Below are positions 1-11,446 of a stretch of 32,388 nt of DNA, piece after piece. The translations under genes and the position numbers were made by a program. The DNA lies in contig NW_023501146.1 of assembly GCF_014066305.1 (NCBI RefSeq), forward strand, positions 1 to 32,388. Direction: 5' to 3'. Numbering within the stretch: position 1 is the first letter of the stretch; every line of letters begins with the position of its first letter. This stretch comes from Letharia columbiana. Taxonomy: Eukaryota; Ascomycota; Lecanoromycetes; Lecanorales; Parmeliaceae. Under the pieces are notes generated by a model. It was not told the DNA's origin. It saw nothing but the letters and a program-made list of their open reading frames with translations, and made no database searches.

Positions 1-1099
1 CCTGCATGCGTGCATGAAAAACAGCGAGATAATAAAGCTTGTGCATCATCTGGAGTATTCTCGCCTTCCAATCGATTTGATTCTTTACCTTACTCTCAAT
101 AGCTTTGGGATTCTAGGCCCTTAGTATTTCCCCGAACGAACATCAGCTGTAGGGGTTCAATTTTGCTCGAAGCGTAGATATGACAGTTCAGGCCTCATGA
201 ACAACAAAGCCGAGGGTCTAGCTTTTGGAGAGGTGGAGGCAAGATAAGAGCCTACTATGCCTTTCACGATGGCACTGAGAAAGTATACGGCAGGAGATAA
301 GCAAGATATAAGGTACTGATCTCATCTGCCATGGCAAACGCTGGCATTTCTTTTTTTGTAGGGAGACTGGGCCCCGAAGAGCTGCTACGAAGCGACATGT
401 CAGCACGGCGACTGGGACTCAAAATAACGTATTGAGTCCAGCTGTGAATACCCGGAGGAGTCTTGGACGCAAGCACACAGCCCGTTGGTGGACATGATTC
501 CGTAAAGGAGGCTCGGAACTTCGTGTTGCTAATTTTGGAATTCAGAGACATGAGAGCGCCACAGCCAAATTCCTAAGAGGAGAACAAAGAAAGATACTCA
601 GATATCGGCGGATTGAATAATCGTTCTGCAAGGGTCTTCACTCTGCGTTGACCTTCAGAAAAATTCACTTCTTCAATCTGCAGGAAGCATTTTGTCGTGT
701 TTCTTGCGTGTCCTCAACTTTCACTGTGCGTGCTGTGGCGGATGTCGGATTTGATTGGTAAAGCCACACCTGCAGAAAACAATCCCGGTCAGCAACAAAG
801 CCAAGCAGACCCCCCTGATCTCTGCTTTCGTACATTCTTCTACACCAACATCGTTCCAAAAAGTGACAGCGAAAGGCCTCTTGGAAGGTTCGATGATATA
901 TGCAAAGACGGCCATACACGCTACTCTCTCTGAGCACTGCATCCTCAAGCCCTGGCGGCTGTAAACAAGTATTGACATTCTACTTCACTCCATCCAAAAA
1001 CGCTACGCAATCCTAGTTTTGCCCTCCAACGCTTCCATCATCCTTCTACCACAGCGGCCGCCCTCAATTCACTCCTGCTCTCGATCACAATACGCCTGA
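1..1099. other. Intergenic region upstream of chitin synthase; no gene seen
   Basis: I find no recognisable protein or RNA gene here. The longest ATG-started open frame (264-551, minus strand, 95 codons) resembles nothing I know and shows no sign of splicing partners. The last 100 bases before the chitin synthase start are rich in C and T, which is common in fungal promoters and 5' leaders. The region probably carries the chitin synthase promoter. Confidence 0.5.
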
Positions 1100-4000
1100 A
1101 TGGCTTACCAAGCATCTCCGGGAGCTGGGGGCTATGAAGAGGACCACCGGTTGCACGACCTGCCCTCCGGCAGCGTTAGTATTGTGTCTCCAAGTTTTGC
1201 GACCCTTCGCTAACAATCGACACAGCAATATCATCTGCCTCCACACGAGGGTTCTGATGACGAAGATGAACGAGCCCTCTTAGCCCACGGCCAGGGGCCC
1301 TTCAATGGGCCATTCGATGAGCCTCACTCCGGGATCGCAACTCCCCTATCAGACCTGCTTCGAACTACACTCTGACGGAATCATATGTTGGGGATCACAA
1401 GTCACAAGCACCTCCTTACAACGGGTATCACGGAGATGGCTACAGCTCGACTCTCGATGACCCCACAGCGGCATTTGGCGTGCCTGGGCGAGCGCCGTCT
1501 CCATACGAGAGAAGTGACACCAGCTCCACGGAAGCATGGAGGCAGAGGCAAGCACCTGGAGCAAATGGGTTGAGGCGATACGCGACTCGTAAAGTGAAAC
1601 TTGTTCAGGGCTCGGTCCTGAGTGTGGACTATCCAGTACCTAGTGCTATCCAGAACGCTATTCAGGCGAAGTACAGGAGTGATCTAGAGGGAGGCAGTGA
1701 AGAATTCACACATCTGAGATGTACGCTGAATGTGAGCCCAGGAATATGCTGTCGCTAATTATTTTCAGACACTGCTGCAACTTGCGATCCCAATGAATTC
1801 ACGCTCAAGAATGGCTATAATCTTAGGCCGGCCATGTACAACCGCCACACCGAACTCCTCATTGCCATCACATACTACAATGAAGACAAAGTATTGACTG
1901 CGCGTACCCTTCATGGTGTCATGCAAAATGTCCGCGACATTGTCAACATCAAGAAGACAGAGTTCTGGAATAAGGGAGGCCCTGCTTGGCAAAAGATTGT
2001 CGTGTGTCTGGTCTTCGATGGGATCGATCCCTGCGACAAGGAGACTTTGGATGTCCTGGCAACAGTTGGCATCTACCAAGATGGTGTCATGAAGAAAGAC
2101 GTCGACGGCAAAGAAACCACAGCTCATGTTTTCGAGTACACTACCCAACTTTCGGTCACGCCCAATCAGAAACTTATACAACCCCAGGACGACGGCCCCA
2201 GTACGCTTCCTCCAGTACAAATGATCTTTTGTCTCAAACAGAAGAATAGCAAGAAAATCAACTCTCATCGATGGCTATTCAACGCTTTTGGTAAGATATT
2301 GAACCCGGAAGTCTGCATTCTTCTAGACGCCGGGACAAAGCCAGGGCCAAAATCTCTCCTTGCGCTGTGGGAAGCTTTCTATAATGACAAAGATCTTGGT
2401 GGTGCTTGCGGAGAGATCCACGCTATGTTGGGTAAAGGATGGAGAAACCTTCTGAATCCGCTTGTGGCAGCCCAGAACTTTGAGTACAAGATCAGCAATA
2501 TCCTGGACAAACCGCTGGAAAGCTCCTTTGGGTACGTCAGCGTTCTTCCGGGAGCGTTCTCTGCGTACCGATTCCGTGCTATCATGGGACGCCCTCTCGA
2601 CCAGTATTTCCATGGTGACCACACCGCCGCAAAGATCAATGCGGGTAAAGGCATTGAGAATATGAACATCTTCAAGAAGAACATGTTCTTGGCCGAGGAT
2701 CGGATTCTGTGTTTCGAACTTGTCGCCAAAGCCGGATCGAAGTGGCACTTGACCTACGTAAAGGCCTCAAAGGGCGAGACTGACGTTCCTGAAGGTGCTC
2801 CAGAGTTCATCGGGCAACGCCGAAGATGGCTCAACGGCTCCTTTGCAGCCAGTATCTACTCACTGATGCATTTCGGAAGGATGTATAAAAGCAGTCATAA
2901 CATCGTGCGCATGTTCTTTTTTCATATTCAATTGCTATACAACATTTTTTCAGTGTTTCTCTCATGGTTCTCGATCGGTTAGTAATTTTAAGTTTCCAAC
3001 CACGAGTTAGAGATCTAACACATTTTCTAGCTTCGTTCTGGCTCACGACCAGTGTCATCATGGATCTCGTCGGAAAGGCAGGCGCAGCGAACGGAAACAA
3101 AGCTTTCCCCTTTGGCAACACAGTTACACCGGTCGTTAATACAGTGCTGCAATATCTCTATCTCGGCTGTGTCCTTCTGCAGTTCATCCTAGCACTGGGA
3201 AATCGGCCCAAAGGGTAGGTAAATTTCAATTGCCCTTGCAACACTTCGCTGACAATACATATAGATCGAGATGGACATACATCATGTCTTTCCTGCTCTT
3301 CGGTATCATCCAGGTCTATATTGTGATACTGTCAATGTATTTGGTGGTCCGAGCTCTCTCTGGTAACAACGAAACGGAAATCGAGACACACAATGGTCTT
3401 GATGAGTTCTTCAAGACTTTCTTTTCCTCGTCGAGTTCAGGCATCATCCTTATTGCTTTGGCAGCTACCTTTGGTTTGTACTTTGTGGCTTCCTTCATGT
3501 ACCTGGATCCGTGGCACATGATCACCTCATTCCCACAGTATCTTTGCCTCATGTCGTCCTACATCAACATCCTCAATGTCTACGCCTTCAGCAATTGGCA
3601 TGACGTGTCGTGGGGAACCAAAGGTTCTGATAAGGCCGACGTTCTCCCATCAGCTCAAACCACAAAGACAGGAGACGGTAAAGCCGCCATTATCGAAGAG
3701 CCCGACAAACCTCAAGCGGATATCGATAGCCAATTCGAGATAACGGTCAAGCGTGCATTGGCCGAATTCCACCCACCAGAGATTATCGAGAAGAAGACCT
3801 TGGAGGATTCGTACAAGAGCTTCAGAACAAGATTGGTCACGGCATGGATCTTCTCGAACGCTTTACTTGCTGTTGGTATTACGAGTAACGATTTGACTTC
3901 TCTAGGGCTCGCGGTACGATGTCGCGTCCTTTTTTAATGCTTGAATGTTGCTGACGAGAGCTTACAGAACAGTTCAACAGTCAGGACGTCGAATTTCTTC

Positions 4001-4105
4001 CGAGCCCTGCTCTGGTCCACAGCTGCCCTCTCCGTGGTACGCTTCATCGGATGCTGCTGGTTCCTAGGCAAGTCGGGCTTGCTGTGCTGTTTCAACCGGA
4101 GGTAG
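1100..4105 (+). CDS. chsB: Class III chitin synthase, with a frameshift in exon 2
   Basis: The enzyme transfers GlcNAc from UDP-GlcNAc to growing chitin at the plasma membrane of hyphal tips. Exons: 1100-1174, 1226-1720, 1769-2977, 3031-3214, 3265-3913, 3968-4105; introns are 48-54 nt with GT-AG ends. The start MAYQ and the exon 2 opening QYHLPP resemble Neurospora chs-1 and Aspergillus chsB as I remember them. Catalytic motifs lie in exon 3: LLDAGTKP (Asp about 377), EDR (about 500-502) and QRRRW (about 540-544). C-terminal membrane segments follow, and the protein ends CCFNRR. Oddity: exon 2 opens in one frame (through [12 protein letters not shown] and FDEPHS) and continues in another from about [12 protein letters not shown], so one base appears to be missing between about 1327 and 1345. 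The original frame hits TGA at 1373-1375. Allowing for that base the protein is 916 aa, normal for the class. Class III is clear; whether the lesion is real or a sequencing error is not. Confidence 0.9.
1327..1345 (+). other. Site of one-base frameshift in the chitin synthase gene
   Basis: Conserved N-terminal residues are encoded in frame 2 up to about 1330 and in frame 1 from about 1345. Moving from one to the other needs one extra base (or two fewer). The run tccggg at about 1328-1333 is a plausible place for a lost C or G. No GT...AG pair here would remove a suitable length without deleting conserved residues, so splicing does not explain it. Confidence 0.75.
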
Positions 4106-4558
4106 ATAGAACGTTGTTGATGACTATCGAAGCATTGGTACGCGTGCATATTGGATTACCAGCGGTGCCCTATTGTTGGCTGCATGAGGAATACGGCGTC
4201 TGTAAATTGACTTTGCGTGTAATGAAATCCAGACGTCGATATCTATCAAAAGCGATATGGCAATCACGCGAATAGCTGTGTCGACGCTTCAATTTTAGGA
4301 AATGCGTTAGGAAATATTTTCTCTTCTCGTAGGCATCTTTGAAGCTAGTAGTCAGATCGCGTGGCGGATGGCTTTTCGCAGCGTCCAAGACTTAGACAAC
4401 ACAATCTTCGATTACGATTAAATACACATTATAGCCTTTGATCTATAACCCACCTCCGACAACCTGAACAACTCGTCAACCCTGATACCGGCGTTTCGAG
4501 CCTTCCCTTTTTCAACCACGACTCGGACTGGACAGTACACACCTCTACAGTCGCAAGG
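4106..4558. other. Intergenic region between chitin synthase and UBC12
   Basis: No gene is recognised in this 453-bp stretch. It should hold the chitin synthase 3' UTR and the UBC12 promoter, since both genes run on the plus strand. I see no clear TATA box or other named site. Confidence 0.5.
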
Positions 4559-5377
4559 ATGCTCAAAATATGGTCTATGGTGAGTCTCTACATCTACAGA
4601 CGGACGCTGCGGCCCAGCCTTGGGAAGGATATACCCTGTAGCACCGGCCTGACATATGACCGCAGAAACAACAGCAGCAGAAGGATGCGAATGCTGAGGG
4701 AGCGGGGCCAAAGAAGAAGAAGGTGACAGCAGCTCAACTACGAGTACAGAAAGGTACGGCTATGATTAGGCCCTTATGCTCGTTCTGTGGAACAACCTGG
4801 CTGATCCTCCCCCTACCCTCAGACCTTGCAGAACTCGAAGGCACCCTGGGCCGCACGATGAAAACCTCCTTTCCCAACCCCGACGATATCCTGAACTTCA
4901 CCCTGACCATCGAGCCGGACGAAGGAATGTACAAAGGCGGCAGCTTCCACTTCAACTTCGCCATCAACCAGAACTTCCCTCACGACCCGCCGAAGGTGAA
5001 ATGCACGCAGAAGATTTATCATCCAAATATTGATCTGGAGGGCAACGTGTGCTTGAATATCCTGAGGGAGGACTGGAAGCCTGTGTTGAACTTGAATGCT
5101 GTTATTGTTGGGTTGCAGGTACGTCTACGTCTGGGGTGGGACAGGTTACAAGGGAATCTGCGAGCACAGAGTACGGTAAGGGATAAAATATTGGACCATG
5201 GCTAACAGCTGTGGCCTGCAGTTCCTCTTCCTCGAACCCAACGCTTCGGATCCCTTGAACAAAGAGGCAGCGGAGGACCTGCGGTCGAATCGGGAAGGCT
5301 TCAAGAGGAACGTGCGGACATCAATGAGCGGAGGGGCAGTCAAGCACGAAAACTACGAGAGGGTCATTGGCAAGTAG
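4559..5377 (+). CDS. ubc12: NEDD8-conjugating enzyme E2 (UBC12)
   Basis: This E2 takes NEDD8 from the NAE1-UBA3 E1 and passes it to cullins, activating SCF-type ubiquitin ligases. Exons: 4559-4579, 4666-4753, 4823-5118, 5222-5377, giving 186 aa, the usual UBC12 length. The tiny first exon encodes only MLKIWSM, the start of the N-terminal E1-docking peptide found in UBC12 and absent from ubiquitin E2s; it is followed by a Gln/Lys-rich stretch (KQQQQK and KKKK). The E2 core shows HPN (about 103-105) and the catalytic Cys at about 113 in [12 protein letters not shown]. The C-terminal segment [17 protein letters not shown] is typical of UBC12. Introns are 86, 69 and 103 nt with CTGAC or CTAAC branch sites. 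The 7-codon first exon is easily missed by gene predictors. I am confident in the identification. Confidence 0.95.
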
Positions 5378-5792
5378 ATACGTCTGGGATAGTATTATGA
5401 CTTGGCGTTAGCGATACCTATGATGGGCGTTTGAGCGGCATATGCATCGATGAGGCTGCAGCGATAGACGTGGATGCTGGTATGGTAATAATTGCTCAGC
5501 AGGGTTCTCATTTATGTAGATATAATACCTGCAATGTCTTACATGACGGCCCCCGCTCCTGAAAGTGCAATATTTGGTATCAACCTCAGAGCAAACAATT
5601 TGATTAGGGCTCAAGGGCTCCAGGTGTCTCCTAGGCGGAATCGTTCCGTTGGCAAGCTCCGAAGCTTTGCACATTTTTTTGACAACTGCTTGCTGCAATT
5701 AATAACGCGCCAGCATCGGGGTAGAGAGGTACTGAAATTCTGAATCCCATGTCCAAACCTCTCGTGGGCAAGCAGCTCCTCCAACGCCCACC
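5378..5792. other. Intergenic region between UBC12 and the WKF-domain gene
   Basis: No gene is recognised in this 415-bp stretch between two genes on the plus strand. It should contain the UBC12 3' UTR and the promoter of the next gene. The sequence just before the next start is ccaccATG, a good eukaryotic initiation context. Confidence 0.5.
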
Positions 5793-7676
5793 ATGTCTCG
5801 CATCCCTGAGCCAATCCACAATCACGTGCCTGCGTGGAAAAAGCTCGGTCTGAAGCTCAAGTTTGCCAAAGAGGAGCCTGAAAACACCCAACCTAGCCAA
5901 AACGGCACTGTTGACTGCAGGAAGCGCAAGGCACCTGCGGGAGAAGAAGCTGTGGTAGAGAACGCGCCTTTGGAAAGGCCTGCCAAAAAGCTCAAAGAGT
6001 CAAAATGGAGAGCAGAAGAGGCTGGAGAAGCGGTCAACGGCAATGGGACGTCTCACGGGGCTCAAGATGAGGATAAGCTTAGGAAGAAGATCAAGAAGTC
6101 AAGACCTAGCACCGAGAACTCAGCAGAAACCGTCAATGGCAATTACAAATCTTCCAATGAGCCTACCAACGCGGAAAGACCCTCGAAGAAAACCAAGAAA
6201 GCGAAAGCGAAATTGGACGTATCTGCCTTATCAATCAATGGCAAACTTGGTGGTACTCACGAGCAGGAACTCTCGCCTCCACCTGCATTGAAGACTACTC
6301 CTGCCTCAAAAGGGAAATCCGTCTCATTCACCCCAGACACTAAGACTAAAGACGGTGACAGTGTCAAAGGCCTCTACAAAGCCTGGATTGCAAAGCAGAT
6401 AGCTACCGATCCTTCATTCGACCCTTCGACTGTCAGTCCAGCGCTCAGGTCAATCGTACCTTCAATTGTCCCTACACCAGAGTCGGCTTCACCTTTCGTA
6501 TCCACTTCAACCTCAAATTCAGAATCAATCTCCAAAGACAAAAAGAAACCCACAAAGAAACCCAAACCCAGACTTCCCAAGACCTCATCAGGCCCTGGTC
6601 CCTCACGTTTCGATCCCGTACTCACCTACCTCACCACCCACCACACATCCCCTCAAACCTGGAAGTTTTCCAAACTTCACCAAAATCAAATCCTCAAACA
6701 CCTCTTCTCCCTCACACATATCCCTTCATATTACGACTCCGCCCTCCTCCCCTACATCGGCGGCCTCAAAGGCACCACAGCGCGCTCACGAATCCGAAAA
6801 GAAGCGCTCGCAATCTGTGGAGAGGACGAGAAGTGGCTAGCATCTGAGCCTTCGGAAACCGAAAGGATGGATAACGAGACGGTTGCGCAATGCAACGCGC
6901 GCCGTCGTCGTGATTATGAAGCCGCGGTTGCTAGAATCAAACAGACATTGAAAGAAAAAGAAGAAGAGCGCGAAGAGCGCGACTGGGAACTCTTAGGCGA
7001 CAAAGAAGACTGGGAGGAGCGAATCCGCAAGAGAAGGAGGGCGGAGATCGTTTTGTGGAATGTCGGAAGGGAGGAAGAAGCTGCAGAGAATGAAAGTGTT
7101 GCAGTAACGCAGCAGAATACTTCTGGAGGCAACGGTGGACGTCAAACAAACTCTGGATTTGAGCAACTCGCGAAGGCCGCACGGGATCCCGGACCTGCAC
7201 CAAGAGTGGGAAGAGGAGTCGGAATGGGGATGGGTGGGGTCGAAGTGATTGATTCAGGAGGCATCGCGCGGGCTAGCCGGGGGAAGAAGGTGGTTTTTGG
7301 CGAGGATGGGGCTGCGCAGGCTGCTGGGACGGACAGGGTGAATGAATTTGGCGGTGCAAATGGTGTCGGACGGGCTGATGGAGCCGGCGGAGTCCATGGG
7401 GTTCAGACGCCCGATTGCGGCAATGGTGCCCATGGCATGAAGCCAAAAAGAAAGCGCAAGCACAAGAGGAGGACGGGGGTGCCGGATGATGACGAAAGCA
7501 GCAGCGAGAGCAGCAGCAGCAGCAGTGAGGGCAGTGACGAGGAAGAGAAGGAGCAGAAGACGGAGTCGTTGTTGAAGAAGAAGAAGACTGGCGCTGAGGA
7601 GTCCAGGGACGTTGAAGCGTCAAGTTCAGGATCCGGCTCTGGCACGAGCTCGAGCGGAGACTCGGATTCGGACTGA
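5793..7676 (+). CDS. WKF-domain (C7orf50-like) nucleolar protein
   Basis: Single-exon gene of 627 codons. The diagnostic region is residues 272-340: FDPVLTYLTTHH, then QTWKFSKLHQNQ with the W-K-F motif at 290-292, then a basic segment. This matches the WKF domain (formerly DUF2373) of human C7orf50; relatives are linked to the nucleolus and ribosome biogenesis, though the exact role is poorly known. The N-terminal third is Lys/Glu-rich with several KK-rich clusters that could be nuclear or nucleolar signals. Residues 385-430 are a charged, probably coiled-coil stretch. The C-terminus is a Ser/Glu-rich acidic tail preceded by a KPKRKRKHKRR basic patch. Two KxVxF motifs, KSVSF (175-179) and KKVVF (498-502), could bind protein phosphatase 1; this is inference. 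The domain call is good, the cellular role uncertain. Confidence 0.82.
   Translation: MSRIPEPIHNHVPAWKKLGLKLKFAKEEPENTQPSQNGTVDCRKRKAPAGEEAVVENAPLERPAKKLKESKWRAEEAGEAVNGNGTSHGAQDEDKLRKKIKKSRPSTENSAETVNGNYKSSNEPTNAERPSKKTKKAKAKLDVSALSINGKLGGTHEQELSPPPALKTTPASKGKSVSFTPDTKTKDGDSVKGLYKAWIAKQIATDPSFDPSTVSPALRSIVPSIVPTPESASPFVSTSTSNSESISKDKKKPTKKPKPRLPKTSSGPGPSRFDPVLTYLTTHHTSPQTWKFSKLHQNQILKHLFSLTHIPSYYDSALLPYIGGLKGTTARSRIRKEALAICGEDEKWLASEPSETERMDNETVAQCNARRRRDYEAAVARIKQTLKEKEEEREERDWELLGDKEDWEERIRKRRRAEIVLWNVGREEEAAENESVAVTQQNTSGGNGGRQTNSGFEQLAKAARDPGPAPRVGRGVGMGMGGVEVIDSGGIARASRGKKVVFGEDGAAQAAGTDRVNEFGGANGVGRADGAGGVHGVQTPDCGNGAHGMKPKRKRKHKRRTGVPDDDESSSESSSSSSEGSDEEEKEQKTESLLKKKKTGAEESRDVEASSSGSGSGTSSSGDSDSD
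7498..7526 (+). repeat. AGC triplet tract in the WKF-protein coding region
   Basis: An imperfect run of AGC triplets encodes the Ser-rich part of the acidic tail. It is a microsatellite in coding sequence, so its length may vary between strains. Confidence 0.7.
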
Positions 7677-7896
7677 AACGGGTCCGGGTGTGCGTCGTGA
7701 CCGGTGGAAGAGCAAGGGCCGCACAGCTCGGTGCATACATTTGGGAAAAGATCGTGTGACAAGAAGTGGTCCCATATCAGATTTACACACCCGTCCATGA
7801 GGCATGACATGGCACTGCCGAATGCAGACCCTAAGCTTCCAGAGCCACGGGTAACGCTGACGATTGCGTCCAGGCATAATACCCCCCCGGCCTCGA

Positions 7897-10835
7897 CTAC
7901 TTCGCAGGCACCCTCGTCCCCTTCTCCGCCCCCTTCGCCGCCGCACCGAAAGATCCTCCACCCTCTTTGCCCTTGCCCTTCTCCTCCGCATTCTCCCGCC
8001 TCCCCGCCTCCCCCTGCCCCGGCGTCTTCTTCTCCCCCCTGTGCCCCTCCCTCCTCCTCTTCCGCGGCGTGTAAACGTCGTTGAAATTCATCACCACGGC
8101 CAAGAACTTCATGTCCACGTCCGGCTGCACCAGCAGATCCCCCAGCAGGTTGCTGACCCTCGTCTTGAAATCCGCACTCAGATCCTGCAAGCGCTTGCGA
8201 AGGGCAGGCAGCATGGCGTCGTCTCCGCCGCTTCCTGTGAGGCCGAGGGCGGCGACGGGGAAGGGGGAGTCGGCACGGTCCGCTTGCTGTGCTGCTCTGT
8301 TGGCTGTGATGGGCGAGGCGAGCTCCTCGTCGTCTTTTTCGGTCAGGCCCCATTTGCCCTGCGCGGTCCGCGTTTCGATCTTCGCGGCCAGTTCCTGCCG
8401 GCGGGTGAATTCGGCGACGGAGAAGGAGTAGAGGCCATCTACTGCGTCTTTATACGCCAGCATGATTTTCAGTAGTTCGTGTAATTGGGCCGTGAAGACG
8501 TCTTCGCGGTGGCCGGTGACGCTGTTGTGACGGACTGAGCCGAGGAGACCTTTGTGCGTGATGGCTTTCAAGTATCTAGTATGTGCTTCTATTAGATCGT
8601 CGAGTGTGCAATCTTGTTTGTGGATTGCTGCGTGCAATTGGTCCCAAGATGCTTCGATGACTTCAAAGAGGATGTAGTACTGCAGCTGATTAACGAAATG
8701 GATCATCTCTGCTATACAACATCTTGCTGTTTTCCAATCTCTGCTCATCTTCGCATCAACGACTGCCAGGACGCCACGAGCGCCCGTCATGCAGCGTCGC
8801 CAAGTGCTGCCAAGTGCGAATTCGACTCGTTTGACGCGCCAAAGGAGATTGAATATTTTGAGATACTGCCGGTTCGCCCAGGGAGTTATGATAACGTCTA
8901 CTGGGGCGTCGACTTTGTATTCGAGAGTAAAGACGTCCCAGCCTGTGTCTCCCTTTTCCATTTCTGTAAGGCGGGCGTCGAGGCGGCGGAGGATGTCCGG
9001 GGAGTCGAATTGGGCGTTGGAGCCCCGGATCGCGTGTTCTAGTTGAGCTGTGAGGGTGTGGCGGTATTGAGAGCCGGCTGGCCTGTCAAGGTTTGTTGAA
9101 AGGGACTCCATGAGGAGAGCGATGAAATCGCCTTGGCCGAGAAGGAGGTATCGCTTCAAGGCGTTCAGATGTTCAAAAAGTCGGAATTTGTTGTCCATGA
9201 GGTATATCAGCCGGGCCATGGTGGCTTTGTATGCTTTATCGATCGATGTTTCCAATGTAGCGGTATCGCCGTACCGCAGCTCTCTTGAGGCTTCTTTGCA
9301 GTATGCTTCTACCCAAGCAGAGTCGCCGCAGCCGTAGCGGATGAAGTTCAAGCTCTTTCCTATGAGGAAGACCTTCTTCGCAAAATCCTCCGTGACAATA
9401 CTGGGTATCATCGTCTCATCCAACTTGTACTTCTCTTCCCACACACTAGTCGCAGGAGCTCTTCGAGGGTCCTCCCCCTGTTCATGAGCATCCTGCTCGG
9501 TAACAAAGAATTCGTGATAAGGATCAGAAAGCTCTCCGTCATATATCCATTGTCGTAGCATGTCGTAGAAAGGTCGTGTCACATGAGAAAGCATCCGCTC
9601 TGCAAAAGCGCCCACAAAAGGATCGCCGTGATGCGTAGAGAAGGAATGAATCATCGAGATCAGTTGGCCTCCCTTCCTGCTCTTGGCCTCTTCGACCATA
9701 AGACTCATCAATCGTAAACCCATCGTAGCTTCTCTCGTCCAAACAACACATCTCTTCAGCGTAACACCAGCTTTCCCAACTCGGCCTTGCTGCTCATTAT
9801 TGTCCAGAGATATTATCGCTCGCCGTATTTCGCCCTCCAATGTCGAGATCAAGCCGAGATAAGAACGTAGTTCTTTGCCAATTGCAGACCGCAAGCTCTG
9901 GCCTATCAGCCCTTCGTCTCGTGAATCTACGAAGTCTGAGAGACTTCGGTATAGTAACGACGGTTCGGCCAAAGTATGTAGAAGGGATATGATTGGTATC
10001 GGTAGATTTCGTGGGAGATCGAGAGTGGTCAAAGACGTAAAGGGCAGATTGGTAGACGATAAGCCTTGGAGGGTGTAAGGGAGGTCGCGCAGTAGAGCAG
10101 ACTCGGATGGGCCCATCGAGTGGCTTTTTTCTATCTCGGGACCGCTTTCTTCAACCTTCTCAGTCTTCCGGCTCGGCCTCTGGTAGCCCCTCCGCTCAGC
10201 AGGTCCCGCATTATTCGACCTGCTTGTTGACCCGCTCTCACGCAATGGTGGCGGCAGCCTCGGAAGCCCAGCCGTCGCAAACGCATCCTCGTACACCTGC
10301 TGATCCTGACCATCATCATGCCTTCCCATCCCCGTGTCCCGACTTTTGGGACGCAGGTCGTCCAAAGTGGGCCCTCCACCATCTGGATCTGAATCTGCCA
10401 ATTGATGTAAAAGGTATAGTATTGACCATTTCTGCGACAACACCGGCTGTGTGAGGAGCCGAGCATAGAGATTCGAAAACTGAACTTCTTTGTCCGGAGA
10501 GTTGTTGTCGCGGCGTACTTCAAAATGGGTCAGCCTGCTTGTGTCAAGGCGGGGCACTGGAGGGGAAGAGCTTACACTTCTTCCTGATCAGCTCAGCGGC
10601 ATGATTGACGTCTGAGACTACCGCAGGGCTGCCCTGGCTACAAAGGAAAAGTCAGTCAATATTTGTGCGGTCATTCGCGGGTAACGCACTTGTCAATGAT
10701 ATTCCTAGCCAGCTCCAAGGCATCGTCGTGTCTTTCGTCTGCCGCAGCTTCATCTTCGTCCGGTAGGGTGGGGACTAATATATCCACGAGAGACGACAAC
10801 GCGTCATCAAGGCGCTGGGCTTTCTCATCACCCAT
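7897..10835 (-). CDS. Gamma-tubulin complex component GCP3 (Spc98/Alp6 family)
   Basis: GCP3 is a core subunit of the small gamma-tubulin complex that nucleates microtubules at spindle pole bodies. Exons on the minus strand: 10835-10690, 10637-10576, 10517-7897, giving 942 aa. The N-terminal part (DDALSSLVDILVP, then VNHAAELIRKKLRRDN, then FSNLYARLLTQPVLSQKW) is spliced from three exons and fits fungal GCP3. SESALLRDLPYTLQGL, about residues 207-222, opens the first GCP domain and distinguishes GCP3 from GCP2. The gamma-tubulin-binding domain includes VDVIITPWANRQYLKIFN and RVKRVEFALGSTWRR. The last 55 or so residues are Lys/Glu/Gly-rich and look disordered. I chose the ATG at 10835 because it lies just before the conserved N-terminus. 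An uninterrupted frame can be read up to 10557, but it starts at GTG inside intron 2. The gene converges on the WKF gene with 220 bp between stops. Confidence 0.92.
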
Positions 10836-11446
10836 ATGCGCATTCTCTGAAATCAATCTTCACGTAGTGTTCGGCGCGCAAAGGTCTGAAGTAAAGAACG
10901 TGATTGTAAATACTCGCTAGATGCTCGACCGAAGATCTCCCGGCTGCTATGCAGAGTCGCAGCAATTCCGGCGGCGCGAGTCCCAAAAATATCGAGACTT
11001 GCGATGACGGGAGCAGATTTCCTTTGGCTCAAGACCCTGTCTGAGCTAAAGCCATGTAACGACAGCAGATACTCTCGGCTTGGTACCCAAAAATTGGGTC
11101 AAGCCTTGAGACGGTCACTACTTATAACAGCTTGCCTGTCACGCGGAGTTGATGTCGCGCTGATTGTGGCATCGGGCAATGGTTTCGAGGCAGGAAACGG
11201 TGGAGATGAAGTCGAAGTCTCATGCTTCTTTGGATTAGATATTACGAACCATAATACTCTATAACTCTATGTTCATCGATAGCTGACATGTTGCTTTCGT
11301 CACCAACGAGGAAGCCCACAACGCCAACAGCAACGGGATATCCATGAGCGAGCGTGTCCGAAAAAAAAGCACCAAGATGCTTGCAAAACGATGTGGATAA
11401 AAATTCATGCACGCCCGAACGCCAGACCTGTGTTCCCTTTTCCATT
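10836..11446. other. Intergenic region between GCP3 and the GT2 glycosyltransferase
   Basis: No gene is recognised in this 611-bp stretch. Both neighbours are on the minus strand, so it should hold the GCP3 promoter and the 3' UTR of the glycosyltransferase. An 86-codon ATG-started frame at 11004-11264 (plus) has no family resemblance and is probably chance. Confidence 0.5.

Noticed and set aside
1325..1380. An extra intron explaining the chitin synthase frame change
   Set aside because: No GT...AG pair removes a length that restores frame without deleting conserved residues on one side or the other.
7403..8353. A 316-codon open frame on the minus strand across the WKF and GCP3 gene ends
   Set aside because: It overlaps two real genes, is low in complexity (Arg, Gly, Ser runs), and follows from GC-rich repetitive coding sequence read in the wrong frame.
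7864..8475. A 203-codon plus-strand frame antisense to GCP3
   Set aside because: Arg/Pro/Leu-rich reading of the GCP3 tail in reverse; no family resemblance.
7897..10557. Single-exon GCP3 starting at 10557
   Set aside because: That start is GTG, not ATG, and the first 13 codons lie inside an intron. Splicing 10518-10575 out joins the conserved AAELIRKK and RRDNNSP segments in frame.
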